From Achromobacter spanius (lineage in GTDB: Bacteria; Pseudomonadota; Gammaproteobacteria; Burkholderiales; Burkholderiaceae_B): DNA of 64,000 bases. The notes beneath the pieces were generated by a model. It saw only the letters and a list, made by a program, of their open reading frames with translations. It did no database searches and had not been told where the DNA came from. Every line of letters starts with the position of its first letter. Within the stretch, counting starts at the first letter, position 1. A program made the position numbers and the translations under genes. Positions 43,171 through 52,779 of the stretch are shown here, in pieces. Where the stretch lies: NCBI RefSeq assembly GCF_029637605.1, contig NZ_CP121261.1, positions 806,001 to 870,000 on the forward strand. Direction: 5' to 3'.

Positions 43171-44124
43171 ATGATGTATGCCGAAAATCAGGATAATCAA
43201 ATGCATCGCACAGGGATGACGGAACTCGAAGTGGTACTGGCAGTCGCGCGGCGCAACAGTTTCCGTGGTGCGGCGCAGGAACTCGGCATGTCCACCACGG
43301 CGGTAAGCAGCGCCGTGGCCGGGCTGGAGGCGCGCCTCAAGGTGCGCCTGTTCAACCGCTCGACGCGCAGCGTCGCGCCGACCGATGCCGGGCAGCGTTA
43401 TATAGAGCGAATTGCGCCAGCGCTGGCCGAAATCCAGAGCGCCGGTGAAGAGGCGGGCAGCGGGCCGGATATACCGAGCGGCACGCTGCGGATCAACGCA
43501 CCGCAGGGCGCGGTGCTACTGCTGATGGAATCCTTGATCGGCGAGTACGCGCGGCGCTACCCGCAGGTGCGCGTGGATATCGTGAGCGAGTCGCGGATGA
43601 TTGATATTGTCGGCGAGGGCTTCGACGCGGGGATTCGCCTCGCCGAGTCCGTGCCGCAGGACATGATTGCGGTGCCGCTGACTGGCGACGTCCGCATGCT
43701 GGTGGTGGCAACGCCCGAGTATCTGAAGCTTCATGGCACGCCTATTCATCCGCGCGATCTGCTCGGGCATCAGAGCATCGGCATGCGTATGTCGCACGGC
43801 GGCATCTACCGGTGGGAGCTTGAGCGCGATGGCGAGAAGCTGCAGATGGATTTGCCGGTGCGGATGGCGTTCAACGAATTGCCGGTCATCAAGGAAGCGG
43901 TGCTGCAGGGACACGGGATCGGTTTTATCGCCGAATGGTTTATCGAGTGGGAACTGGCCTCAGGCGCGCTGGTACCGGTGCTGACGCCGTGGTGCCAGCC
44001 CTTTGGCGGATTGCGGCTTTACTATCCAGGACACCGCTTCGTGCCCGCGCGTCTGCGCGCGCTCATCGAACTGGTTCACGGACTGCGTCCAGCGGGAGCA
44101 GTACGCACGCCGGAAAAGCGCTGA
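43171..44124 (+). CDS. LysR-family transcriptional regulator
   Basis: 317 residues with the HTH LEVVLAVARRNSFRGAAQELGMSTTAVSSAVAGLEARLKVRLFNRSTRSV and a substrate-binding domain (SGTLRINAPQGAVLL; VPLTGDVRMLVVATPEYL). The pattern belongs to the AaeR/DmlR-like group that often works beside oxidoreductases. ATG codons at 43171, 43174 and 43201 are possible; the one at 43201 gives a more usual lead before the HTH. Divergent from the aldehyde dehydrogenase gene. Confidence 0.88.
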   Translation: MMYAENQDNQMHRTGMTELEVVLAVARRNSFRGAAQELGMSTTAVSSAVAGLEARLKVRLFNRSTRSVAPTDAGQRYIERIAPALAEIQSAGEEAGSGPDIPSGTLRINAPQGAVLLLMESLIGEYARRYPQVRVDIVSESRMIDIVGEGFDAGIRLAESVPQDMIAVPLTGDVRMLVVATPEYLKLHGTPIHPRDLLGHQSIGMRMSHGGIYRWELERDGEKLQMDLPVRMAFNELPVIKEAVLQGHGIGFIAEWFIEWELASGALVPVLTPWCQPFGGLRLYYPGHRFVPARLRALIELVHGLRPAGAVRTPEKR

Positions 44125-44422
44125 CCTAAAAATGCTCTCAAGCAGATTGGAGGGCTAGCCCCGGGTCGCCTCCGCCACGCTGCGCCGACGATCCCCTCGT
44201 CTCAGCGATGCACGTGCTCAACCGAGGTGGCAAACGTATTTACATGCGACTCGATTGAGTGTCCGCATTCCGGCTGCCACGGACGCCGCAATGTCCGGTT
44301 GACGATCACGGTTAATGACGCATGGTGGCCGGAAGCGGACGCCCGAGGACGTCCACTCCCGCCCCGACGCCCGCTAACCCAACCCCTAGTATGAAAATAG
44401 CGAGTCGAATCCGATTCCGTCG
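44125..44422. other. Gap between a LysR gene and the beta-lactamase stop
   Basis: About 298 bases with no recognisable gene, repeat or clear terminator. Short runs of open frame have no start or ribosome site that I would trust. Confidence 0.4.
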
Positions 44423-45313
44423 CTATCTAACACCGCCAGAAATCGCAGACTGCGCACCCTGCGGCGTTGACCCGGCAGGCCCGGCCGACAGCAAGCCCAG
44501 GTCGCCGAATACAGCGCGCACGATTTTCATGCGGGCAGCGGCATCCTGGCTTTTCTTCACGTCAATGTTGAGCGCGAAGTAGAAAACCTTTCCCTGCCGT
44601 TCCAGGTAGCCTACAAGCCAGCCCGTTTGCGGCGCGCCTGGTTCGCCAAGTCCGGCCCATCCCGTCTTGCCACTCAGACGGTAGTCCGGTGTCTGTTCCA
44701 GGATGAGCATGTCTTTGGTCATCTGCACCGTGCGCTCGGACAGCCCGAATTGATTGACGTAGAACCGACGCAAGAATTCCACCTGCTCGTTCGCCGAAAT
44801 TCTCAGCGCACCAGTTAGCCAAAATTGATCGATGCCTCCAGAAATGTTCCGATTGCCATAGTTGAAGCGGTCGACATATGCCTGCATACGTTCCGCGCCA
44901 ATGCGCCTGGCGATTTCCTGGTAGTACCAGACGGCGGAGTTTTGTAGCGCCGATTCAAGCGTATGGTTTTGCGCCCATGCCGCCGGCCACCATGGCTGGC
45001 GAGGGACGCGTTTACTGTCCCACTCGATTTCGAAGTCCTTGCTTTTCGCTTCACCTGTTTCCAATGCAATAAGCGAATGGGGAATTTTGTAGGTAGACGC
45101 TGGCAAATACCGTTTAGCGGCTCTGACCTCGTCATAGCGCCGAAACTCTCCGGTCTGTCCGTCAAGAAGGACGAGGGTGCCCTCGACTTGCTGCTCTTGA
45201 AATCGCGCACCGATATCGACCACTGGTAGTTCGGCATGAGCACCTGCCGATCCGAGCAAGGTCATTAACAGCGGCAAGGCTGCTTTGGCAAACCGACGAA
45301 ATTTTGACTTCAT
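44423..45313 (-). CDS. Class D beta-lactamase (OXA type)
   Basis: 296 residues. The signal peptide ends AHA at residue 27. All class D motifs are present: S73-T-Y-K76 (active serine and the lysine that is carbamylated in the family), S126-A-V128, Y152-G-N154, W165, and K216-T-G218. It hydrolyses beta-lactams in the periplasm; spectrum cannot be read from the sequence. GGAG lies six bases before the ATG at 45313. From memory it differs from the intrinsic OXA-114 group of Achromobacter (STYK rather than STFK, and a longer C-terminus) and is nearer the OXA-10/OXA-2 side; that comparison was not computed. No integron or IS borders it. Confidence 0.92.
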   Translation of the reverse strand: MKSKFRRFAKAALPLLMTLLGSAGAHAELPVVDIGARFQEQQVEGTLVLLDGQTGEFRRYDEVRAAKRYLPASTYKIPHSLIALETGEAKSKDFEIEWDSKRVPRQPWWPAAWAQNHTLESALQNSAVWYYQEIARRIGAERMQAYVDRFNYGNRNISGGIDQFWLTGALRISANEQVEFLRRFYVNQFGLSERTVQMTKDMLILEQTPDYRLSGKTGWAGLGEPGAPQTGWLVGYLERQGKVFYFALNIDVKKSQDAAARMKIVRAVFGDLGLLSAGPAGSTPQGAQSAISGGVR

Positions 45314-45414
45314 GTTATCTCCGTAATTGTCATGCGGGATGCATGTGGGCGCCAGAATATGCGTGTGTCTCATGGGCGCCAATCAGGTTGCCGTAACCCC
45401 TGTAACATGGCGGA
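45314..45414. promoter_or_regulatory. Divergent promoter region of the beta-lactamase and the 537-residue protein
   Basis: About 100 bases between two start codons facing away from each other. Both promoters must fit here, so the two genes may share control. I see no consensus -35/-10 pair good enough to place. Confidence 0.4.
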
Positions 45415-47028
45415 ATGACTCGGAAAATCCAAATCGATTTAGGCCGTCCACTGCTTGTGGACGGCGTGCCTGCGCGGTATCAGTCGGTTTGGCTGCTGCT
45501 AAGAATCTGGTACGCGCAGCAAACAGGTGAGGTGTCGGTGCCCGGGTCGTCACTGCAGGCCCGATACCCGGGGAACTCCAACCTTCGCATGCTGGTTTCT
45601 CGCGCTTTTCGTGATTTCGCAACGTGGGGGGTGGAAGTGGGGTGGGGAAATTCCATTGACCTGCCCCCTGCGCTACTCGATGCATCACGCCGCAGCCAGG
45701 GGCCATTCTGGATGACGCAAGCGCAGGCAGATAAGGTGCTGTGGCGCCACGGCGCGGAGCTTGCAAGCCTGGACCTTGTAGCGAACTTTCTCGGCCTGAA
45801 GGGTCATGTACCCCCGCGCGCGGACCTTCTGCAATACGTGACCCAGGATGGGGAGTACTGGAATCACCTGACCCAGGCCATGCGCCTTGCGCGGGATGGC
45901 ATGGCGACGACGGGTATGAGTTGGGCTGCGAGTTATCGGGCCGCTGACCGAACGGCACTGGACGACTTTCAGCGAGCCTTGGCCATACTCAAAGAGAGTC
46001 TGGCATGGCGTCGTCACGGTAACGTAAGGCGCAGCGAGGCCGCGTTAAACAGGCTGGGGCGTATTCTCCAGTCAGAATCTGTCTGTCCTTCCATGCCGAC
46101 CCTGTCGGCAATGGCGTCGGTCGCCTCGGCCTGGAATAGCTATGCGCGCGGGGATATCAGGCAATCTCATGCTGGACTGGACCGCCTGGTGGCAGACCAG
46201 TTTCTGGCGCCTGTAATTCGCTACAACCCCCGCGTGCGCTTCGAATATCTGAATTTGCGTGCCTTGCTGCACAAAGGCAGCGCTCTTGAGGACAAGAGTG
46301 CTGATCGAGTCTTGAGAATGAATGAAGCGGAGAAGGCGATTTGCGCCTTGTCAGAAGCACTGCAGGCCGCTTACGAGGCGGACTCTGTCGAGGCTGCTCA
46401 GGATGTGGCGGCAAACATCGGATGGACGTTGTGGTTATTTTGGCAACAGCGACTGCTTGCTGTACTCAACGATCAGGACGTTCATGCGGTGCAAGGATTA
46501 TCGCTACGCTGGCTGGGGCTATCGGAATGGATATGCGACCGCTTTGGCGTCGGCGGCAGTTCTGCCTGGAATACGGTGTTCGTACTCCGCATCGCTCGCG
46601 GTAGCTGTGATGACAAAAGCGGGGACCTGAAGCGCTTTCAAGCGCAGTCGCCCCTTCCCGTGGGCAAAATGCTAGAGGCAGTCAAGCCGTTCCAAGCCGC
46701 CTTTTCGCGGGCCAAGGGCTACGAAGACTGGTCGAATGTCGCGGCCTTCACGCTTGAGGAGAATGATGCTGGCCGAGTTTTCTACGGGGCTCATCAAGTG
46801 GCTAACCTGCTGCTTGAATTCATTTGGTTTCGCACCCATAGCGAGGGTCTGAGTCGCCAGGTTTTCGCCGCGGTGGAGCGGCTTGCACACGTAGTGCAAG
46901 GATTGGCTTCGGGGCAACGACGCTTTTTCAGGGAAAGCCTCAAAGCCTTACCTAAGCCGCTCCAGATCGCCGCAAAGGATGCAGTGGCCTCACGCGACGC
47001 CGAGAAGCCGGCATCTCGCCGAAGATGA
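45415..47028 (+). CDS. Unrecognised 537-residue protein, helical repeats
   Basis: 537 residues, soluble, no signal peptide. The first 75 residues (SVWLLLRIWYAQQTGEVSVPGSSLQARYPGNSNLRMLVSRAFRDFATWGV) could be a winged-helix-like domain. The rest is helical with a TPR-like look (ALAILKESLAWRRHGNVRRSEAALNRLGRIL; SAWNSYARGDIRQSHAGLDRL; AICALSEALQAAYEA). A DNA-binding head with a helical-repeat sensor is one reading. It is divergent from the class D beta-lactamase gene, which raises the possibility of a regulatory link, but the sequence does not show one. Confidence 0.6.
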   Translation: MTRKIQIDLGRPLLVDGVPARYQSVWLLLRIWYAQQTGEVSVPGSSLQARYPGNSNLRMLVSRAFRDFATWGVEVGWGNSIDLPPALLDASRRSQGPFWMTQAQADKVLWRHGAELASLDLVANFLGLKGHVPPRADLLQYVTQDGEYWNHLTQAMRLARDGMATTGMSWAASYRAADRTALDDFQRALAILKESLAWRRHGNVRRSEAALNRLGRILQSESVCPSMPTLSAMASVASAWNSYARGDIRQSHAGLDRLVADQFLAPVIRYNPRVRFEYLNLRALLHKGSALEDKSADRVLRMNEAEKAICALSEALQAAYEADSVEAAQDVAANIGWTLWLFWQQRLLAVLNDQDVHAVQGLSLRWLGLSEWICDRFGVGGSSAWNTVFVLRIARGSCDDKSGDLKRFQAQSPLPVGKMLEAVKPFQAAFSRAKGYEDWSNVAAFTLEENDAGRVFYGAHQVANLLLEFIWFRTHSEGLSRQVFAAVERLAHVVQGLASGQRRFFRESLKALPKPLQIAAKDAVASRDAEKPASRRR

Positions 47029-47133
47029 GGCTGGTTGCTTCGTTGCATGAATTCTGGGGCCTCGCGTAGCGCGCAGACTCGTGAACGTCCACACCGGATC
47101 TTTCCAGGAAGCGATACGAACGGCCCCGCCGCG

Positions 47134-48018
47134 CTATGTACTGCTGCCCCCAGCCAACGCTTTAGCCACTTCATGCCTGGCTTGGTCCCAGCCCGAGGCC
47201 GGGCTCATCTGGCCAGCCTGATCCTGCACATCCGCCAACTTTGCCGGCAGCGTAACGGCGGGATCCTTGCCGTCGGCGATATGTATGCCTTGTGTCATGG
47301 TGATCTGGGCGCTTTCGAAACTGCCGCCGCCCGCCAGAAGAATCATGCGCGTGGGAGCGTCCTCACCCACCAAGGCCAACAGCGCGGTACTAACGCGTTC
47401 CGGCGTCATTACCGCCTGCGCCTCGGGCGGCAGCAGTCCTTCCGTCATGGCCGTGACCGCGCTGGGGGCAAGGCAGTTCACCCGCACATTCCTTGCAGCG
47501 CCTTCCAGCGCCAGCGTCTGCATCAGCCCCACCAGCGCCATCTTCGCCGCACCGTAGTTGGACTGACCGAAGTTCCCATATAGCCCTGACGAAGAGGTCG
47601 TCATGATGATGCGGCCATAGTTCCGTTCGCGCATTCCCGACCACACCGCCTTGGTGGCATGGACCGTCCCCATGACATGCACATCGAGTACCAGGCGGAA
47701 TTCTTCCAGCGACATCTTGGCGAAGCTACGGTCACGCAACACCCCAGCGTTGTTCACCAGGATGTCCACCCGTCCGAACTCAGCGACGGCATGCGCAGCC
47801 ATGGCTTCCATGTCTTCGTAACGGGTAACGTCGCCCTGATGCGCGATGGCCTGACCGCCTGCTCGCCGAATTTCCTCGGCCACGGCCTGTGCGGATTCGC
47901 CCAGGTCATTCACGACGACCTGGGCGCCGTGACGCGCCAGCTCCTGCGCATGTGTGCGCCCCAGCCCGCCGCCTGCGCCGGTGACTATCGCCACCCGGTT
48001 TTTCAAGAAGTTCGACAT
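47134..48018 (-). CDS. SDR-family oxidoreductase (beta-oxidation-type)
   Basis: About 294 residues. VAIVTGAGGGLGRTHAQELARHGAQVVVNDLG is the cofactor site in the form seen in the dehydrogenase part of peroxisomal multifunctional enzyme type 2; NNAGVLRDRSFAKM, TTSSSGLYGNFGQSNYGAAKMALVG give the active-site serine, tyrosine and lysine. The ATG at 48018 has AAGGGA six bases before it. It is the third gene of an operon with acyl-CoA ligase and DUF1254 genes, so it likely oxidises a hydroxyacyl-CoA or related intermediate. Confidence 0.86.
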   Translation of the reverse strand: MSNFLKNRVAIVTGAGGGLGRTHAQELARHGAQVVVNDLGESAQAVAEEIRRAGGQAIAHQGDVTRYEDMEAMAAHAVAEFGRVDILVNNAGVLRDRSFAKMSLEEFRLVLDVHVMGTVHATKAVWSGMRERNYGRIIMTTSSSGLYGNFGQSNYGAAKMALVGLMQTLALEGAARNVRVNCLAPSAVTAMTEGLLPPEAQAVMTPERVSTALLALVGEDAPTRMILLAGGGSFESAQITMTQGIHIADGKDPAVTLPAKLADVQDQAGQMSPASGWDQARHEVAKALAGGSST

Positions 48019-48073
48019 TGCTTTCCCTTGCGCCGTGGAGATGACAAAGACATCTTTTGCATGGATTCTTCCT

Positions 48074-49342
48074 TCATGCCATACGCCGTACCGGCGGATA
48101 AGCAAACGTCCCTTCCAGGTGTGCGCGCGCTGGGGTATAGAGGCGCAGTGTCAGGTAGAAGCCTTCACCCGCGGGCGCAGGCAGCCAGTTGTGCCCCTGG
48201 CCGGGATCGTCAGCTTGGATGCGTATGCGCAGCCCGCCATCGGCGTCTTGCAGCAAACCCTGTGTACGATCGCCGATCGAATGACGGCCTATGGGATTCG
48301 CCACCAGCAGGCAATCGCTGCGCCGGTACAGGGTGATGGACCAAAAGGATGCTACCTGCGGCAGGCCAGAGCGTGGAAAGTGCAATTCATAACGGTGCGC
48401 CCCGCTCAATGCCAGCCCCTGTTCATCGACTTCCGCCATGATGTACATGGCTTCGTCGATACCCAATGTGCCTATCCAGTTCCGCGCGATGCGGGCTCGG
48501 GTAACGAAGTCGTCGCCGAAGTTGTCGCGCACGTTGACGGCGGTCGTCCAGCCTCCACCAAGTTCAGAAGACTGCGCGACGTCACGCAGTTCCGTGTATA
48601 CGTCATCCAAAGCCTGCTGAAGCAAATCGGGCGCGATCGGCCAGGCGGGCAATGGATGCGCGGATGGATTGCGGGCCAGCATCGTGTCGACCACGCGCGC
48701 ATACTCCTGTGCCTGGGGCACGCCGGCGCCTCGCTCGTCGATCAAGGTATCGATGCGTGAAAGCGCCGGCGTACCGTCCATGCGAAGTAGGGCGAAACGG
48801 TCTTGCAACGCATGGACTTCCGCCAGATCTTGCGCCGTTGCATCGACCAGGATGCGGCCGATGACCCAGACATCATTGCTAGGAGCGCTGATTTCATGCA
48901 TCCCCGCGGGCACGTTTCCGCGCCAGGCCGGCCCGTGCACGAAGAGTCGCTGCGCCTCGCACCCAGTCATGCGGCGGCCGGCGTAGGCCCAGGGGTTGGT
49001 CCAGGCGTCCAGAAAACCCAAGACCCAATAGCGTTGACCCATGGCGGGAACATCAATGACGACGGGGCCTTCGGATAGATCCAGCCAGGCATTGGTGAAT
49101 AAGGTGTCATTGTTTGGCGTGACGACCTCTTTGTCGTCCGGGCCCCGCAGGCGCCTCGTGTGGGTGAACTGATTCAGCCAGCGCATGCGTGATGAAGGGC
49201 TATCGCCGGCAAACCCCCGGGCCGGATGCTTGCGCGCCGTGTTGGCGGCGCGCATGCGGGCCATCTCGAACAAGGGCAATGTGATCATGACGGCATGGCG
49301 AGCGGCCGATTGCTCGCTGGATGCTTCGATATCGTTGTTCAT
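48074..49342 (-). CDS. DUF1254/DUF1214 protein
   Basis: 422 residues. TPNNDTLFTNAWLDLSEGPVVIDVPAMGQRYWVLGFLDAWTNPWAYAGRR is the DUF1254 core, and the end FWSITLYRRSDCLLVANPIGRHSIGDRTQGL with GHNWLPAPAGEGFYLTLRLYTP is DUF1214. The function of the pair is unknown. No signal peptide is seen although many relatives are exported. The ATG at 49342 lies 13 bases after the upstream ligase stop; a TTG precedes it by two codons. Confidence 0.85.
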   Translation of the reverse strand: MNNDIEASSEQSAARHAVMITLPLFEMARMRAANTARKHPARGFAGDSPSSRMRWLNQFTHTRRLRGPDDKEVVTPNNDTLFTNAWLDLSEGPVVIDVPAMGQRYWVLGFLDAWTNPWAYAGRRMTGCEAQRLFVHGPAWRGNVPAGMHEISAPSNDVWVIGRILVDATAQDLAEVHALQDRFALLRMDGTPALSRIDTLIDERGAGVPQAQEYARVVDTMLARNPSAHPLPAWPIAPDLLQQALDDVYTELRDVAQSSELGGGWTTAVNVRDNFGDDFVTRARIARNWIGTLGIDEAMYIMAEVDEQGLALSGAHRYELHFPRSGLPQVASFWSITLYRRSDCLLVANPIGRHSIGDRTQGLLQDADGGLRIRIQADDPGQGHNWLPAPAGEGFYLTLRLYTPARAHLEGTFAYPPVRRMA

Positions 49343-49355
49343 GGTCAAACGACTC

Positions 49356-51554
49356 TCAGAAAGAAGTGGAAGGCGCCAATGCCGGCGAGCTTGCGTTCGT
49401 TGTCGCCGGCGGAGCCGTCAGCAATACGGCGTCAAGCGCCAGCGCGCCCTGGCCCGCGGGCAGTACGACAAACGGATTCAGTTCCACCGATTCGAGCGAG
49501 TCTCCCGCAGTCAGCGCAAAACGGGACAGGCGGACGATGGCTTCGGCCAAGGCCTCGACGTCGCAGGGGGGCTTGCCCCGAAAACCTTGCAACAGCCTTG
49601 CGGTCTTGAGCTCACCGACCATCGCGCGGGCCTGATCGATATCGACGGGCGCCAGGCGGAACGTGACGTCGCCCAGCAGTTCGACCGTCACGCCGCCTGA
49701 ACCCAGCATGACGACAACGCCCAATGCCGGGTCGCGCCGCGCGCCTAGAATGCATTCGACGCCGCCGCGCACCATGCGCGCGACCAGCACGCCATCTATC
49801 CGGGCGTTTGGCGCAAAGGACCGCGCGGCATCCAGGATGCGGGCATAGGCGGCAGCGGCTTCGTCCGCATCATGGATGTTGAGGACCACGCCGCCGACAT
49901 CGCTCTTGTGCGTGATGTCGGCGGAAAGAACTTTCATTGCCACGGGGAAGCCCAGCGACTGCGCGCCGGCAATGACGTCGTCACGGCTGTTCGCGCGATG
50001 AAACGGGACGATGGGAATACCGTGTGCCGCGAGCGTTCTCAGGGCATCGGCTTCGTTGTGAGCCCCGCGTCGCAAGGGACCAGGCGCGGTGCTGGCGTCC
50101 TCGGGCGCCGGCATCGCTGCAAAGGCGTCAGACCATGGAGTTTCCGCGTCGGGGCGGTTGACGCGCTCTTGTTGGCGGATGAAGAACTGCATGGCGGCCA
50201 TGACCCGCACTGCGCGCGCCGGATCGGTAAAGGACAGGCACCCAGCGGCTTCCAGCGCGCGTTGTTGCGCCGTGTCCGCCAGGGTGCTGAAGATGATCAA
50301 GCGTCCGGGAAAGTCGTTGCGCAGCGCCTGCGCCATCTGCTGCTGCAATATCCGCATGGCCGGCGTGGCCCCAAACGCCGCAAGGAATATCAGCAGGCTG
50401 CCGTGACCGGCTTCGCCCAGCATGATGCGCGCCGTGGCCTCCAGCAGATCCGGCTCGGCGGTGACCTGGCCGGTAATGTCCACCGGGTTATGAGTGGCCG
50501 CCAGCGGCACCCGGGCATGGATCATCGCTTGCGCGGCGACAGGAAGCGCCGTGACCTCCAGTGCCGCGTCAGCGGCCTCGTCGGCCATCATGACGCCCAC
50601 ACCGCCGGACACCGTCAACAAGCCGACCTGCTTGTTGGGTGGCAGCCCGGCCACCGCCAGCCCATGGGCAACGTCGAAGAACTCCTCGATAGTGCGGGCG
50701 CGATAAGCGCCGTGTTGCCGGAAAAGGGCATCGAAGACCGCGTCGTCGCCCGCCAGCGCGGCGGTATGGGACGCCGCGGTCAAGGCGCCCAGTTCAGTCC
50801 GGCCCACCTTGACCACCACGACGGGTTTGCCTGCGGCTTGCGCCAGGTCGAGCGAATCTCTCAGCTTACGGCCATCCTTGCACCCCTCCAGGTAGGCCAT
50901 GATCACCCGCGTGGCTGGATCGCGTGCCATCCATGCAATGCAATCGGCAACACCGATATCCGACTCGTTGCCGGTGGTGATCCAAGCCGACAGGCCCAGC
51001 CCGCGTTCGCGCGCCATCGCGTAGGCATAGGCACCAAAGGCACCGCTCTGGCTGACGATGCCGACGCAGCCCGACTCGTTCGCGCCGGTGGCAACCACGG
51101 GCGAAAAGGTGGCATAGACCGCCCGGGCCACATTCATGAAGCCCAGACAGTTCGGCCCCAGCACGCGTATGCCGGCGGCCTTGGCCCTGGCGGCAAACGC
51201 AGCCTGGGCCTGCTCGCCTTCCTTGCCCATCTCGGCGAAGCCAGCCGAGAACATGACGATATTCTTCACCCCGGCGGCGATGGCATCATCCAGCGCCGCG
51301 TCCACACTGGATGCTGGAATGGCGAAAACGGCAAGATCGATGGGGGCTTCGACCGCCCGCAACGATGGATACGCCCGCCGGCCTTCGATCTGGTCCGCGC
51401 GGGCGTTGATGGGATAGATGGCGCCGTCGTAACCGTGCTCCACCAAATAGCGGACGGGCACGGCGCCGATCTTGGCGGGGCTGGAAGACGCACCCACGAT
51501 CGCAATGGAACGGGGTGAGAGAAAAGAATCAAGGTCCGGCAGCGTCATGGGCAT
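49356..51554 (-). CDS. ADP-forming acyl-CoA ligase (acetate--CoA ligase family)
   Basis: 732 residues in the fused alpha-beta order. The N-terminal CoA-binding domain starts FLSPRSIAIVGASSSPAKIG; the ligase domain carries ISQSGAFGAYAYAMARE and SHTAALAGDDAVFDALFRQHG with the phosphorylated histidine of the family in SHTAAL; the C-terminal ATP-grasp part has GFPVAMKVLSADITHKSDVGGV. It makes an acyl-CoA from an acid, ATP and CoA, or the reverse. First gene of a three-gene operon and downstream of a LysR gene on the same strand. The start (51554 or 51548) has a weak ribosome site. Confidence 0.87.
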   Translation of the reverse strand: MPMTLPDLDSFLSPRSIAIVGASSSPAKIGAVPVRYLVEHGYDGAIYPINARADQIEGRRAYPSLRAVEAPIDLAVFAIPASSVDAALDDAIAAGVKNIVMFSAGFAEMGKEGEQAQAAFAARAKAAGIRVLGPNCLGFMNVARAVYATFSPVVATGANESGCVGIVSQSGAFGAYAYAMARERGLGLSAWITTGNESDIGVADCIAWMARDPATRVIMAYLEGCKDGRKLRDSLDLAQAAGKPVVVVKVGRTELGALTAASHTAALAGDDAVFDALFRQHGAYRARTIEEFFDVAHGLAVAGLPPNKQVGLLTVSGGVGVMMADEAADAALEVTALPVAAQAMIHARVPLAATHNPVDITGQVTAEPDLLEATARIMLGEAGHGSLLIFLAAFGATPAMRILQQQMAQALRNDFPGRLIIFSTLADTAQQRALEAAGCLSFTDPARAVRVMAAMQFFIRQQERVNRPDAETPWSDAFAAMPAPEDASTAPGPLRRGAHNEADALRTLAAHGIPIVPFHRANSRDDVIAGAQSLGFPVAMKVLSADITHKSDVGGVVLNIHDADEAAAAYARILDAARSFAPNARIDGVLVARMVRGGVECILGARRDPALGVVVMLGSGGVTVELLGDVTFRLAPVDIDQARAMVGELKTARLLQGFRGKPPCDVEALAEAIVRLSRFALTAGDSLESVELNPFVVLPAGQGALALDAVLLTAPPATTNASSPALAPSTSF

Positions 51555-51652
51555 CCGATGGCTAAAAGCGGCGACTACCGTTAGCGCGATGACGTCATGT
51601 TTTGGCGCGCGGCAGGTCTCCGGGAATAGGCAAAGATACCGAGGGCGCTTCT

Positions 51653-51669
51653 ATCACACAAACTGTGAT
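51653..51669. promoter_or_regulatory. Operator-like inverted repeat before the acyl-CoA ligase operon
   Basis: ATCACA-CAAAC-TGTGAT, a perfect six-base inverted repeat with a five-base centre, 99 bases before the ligase start. A second repeat, ATAAG-CTAAT-CTTAT (51683-51697), overlaps the LysR stop. Either could bind the LysR protein made from the gene just upstream. Confidence 0.5.
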
Positions 51670-51693
51670 TTCTGAATTTTCTATAAGCTAATC

Positions 51694-52596
51694 TTATTTA
51701 TCGGCGTTGCGGCTGCCGAAGCGCAAGGCATGGTCCAGAAACCCTTCCACCGCGGGCGAAATCGAACTGCGGGGCCGCACGAAGATGGCGATCCGCCAGG
51801 TCACTACCGGCTGCAGGATGGGGCGAAACGCCAGTCCAAACCCTTCGACCAGGGGTCGAGCCATGGATGGGCAGATCACGTATCCGGACCGTACCCGCAA
51901 CATCGACAAGGCTGTGTTCACCCGGTGGACCGCGACGATATCCCGGGGATGACGGCTAGAGGGCACGTTGGCCAGGACATTCAGCGCCAGGTTGGGCATG
52001 TAGTTGATCAAGGGCCGCTCACGCAAATCTTTCCAGGTCACCGATTCGCCGCTTGCCAAGGGGTCGTCCGCACGCAGCGCTGCCCATAAGGGATCCGCCC
52101 GCGCCACGTGCACATCGATTGCGTCACCCGTCAACACACCGGCGGGTCCAAAGCCGATATCCGCGCTGCCATTTTGCAGATTGGTCAACACCTGTTCGAT
52201 CGGAATGTCGTCAAAACGCACTTCTATCCCTGGATAAGCCTCGCTGTAACCGGCGATCAGCTCGGGCAGCAACGTGCAGGACAAGGGCTCGGGCGCGGCA
52301 ACCCGCACCAGCCCGCGCCGCAGCGCCTTCAGATTACTGACACCCTCCAACGCCTCGTCCAGGTCCGCGAGTACCCGCCGCACCATGGGTTCGAATGCCT
52401 CGCCGATTGCCGAGGCGCTTACGCTGCGGGTGTTGCGATCCAGCAGCCGTACGCCCAACCGGCTCTCCAGCTCCTTGACCAAGCCGCTCAGCGCCGCCTG
52501 CGAAAGATGCAGGGTTTGCGCCGCCTCGGAAAAGCTGCCGCATTCCCGCACGGCCAGGAATGCACGCAACTGCCTGAGCGTTACCTCGATTGCCAT
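51694..52596 (-). CDS. LysR-family transcriptional regulator
   Basis: 300 residues. LRQLRAFLAVRECGSFSEAAQTLHLSQAALSGLVKELESRLGVRLLDRNTRSV is the HTH; the binding domain follows. GGAGG is four bases before the ATG. It lies between two possible targets: the acyl-CoA ligase operon downstream on the same strand and the TTT binding-protein gene at 52780 that is divergent from it. Confidence 0.9.
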   Translation of the reverse strand: MAIEVTLRQLRAFLAVRECGSFSEAAQTLHLSQAALSGLVKELESRLGVRLLDRNTRSVSASAIGEAFEPMVRRVLADLDEALEGVSNLKALRRGLVRVAAPEPLSCTLLPELIAGYSEAYPGIEVRFDDIPIEQVLTNLQNGSADIGFGPAGVLTGDAIDVHVARADPLWAALRADDPLASGESVTWKDLRERPLINYMPNLALNVLANVPSSRHPRDIVAVHRVNTALSMLRVRSGYVICPSMARPLVEGFGLAFRPILQPVVTWRIAIFVRPRSSISPAVEGFLDHALRFGSRNADK

Positions 52597-52779
52597 GACG
52601 CCTCCTTTATTTCGCCGATTTCCGGCGGCCTGGAATTTATAACTTTAACCTTTGAATTATCAAGAAAATGAAGTTTGTACTGATAGATTTGCGCCCCTAA
52701 TATTCCAAAAGATCGCCTCCCCACGCCATCGGCACGGTGCCGGGACGGCGATCACATACCAATAAATCAGGAGACTCTT

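Noticed and set aside
49872-51518. A 548-codon plus-strand open frame opposite the acyl-CoA ligase gene
   Set aside because: Arginine-, glycine- and histidine-rich with no domain; the minus strand encodes a complete conserved ligase.
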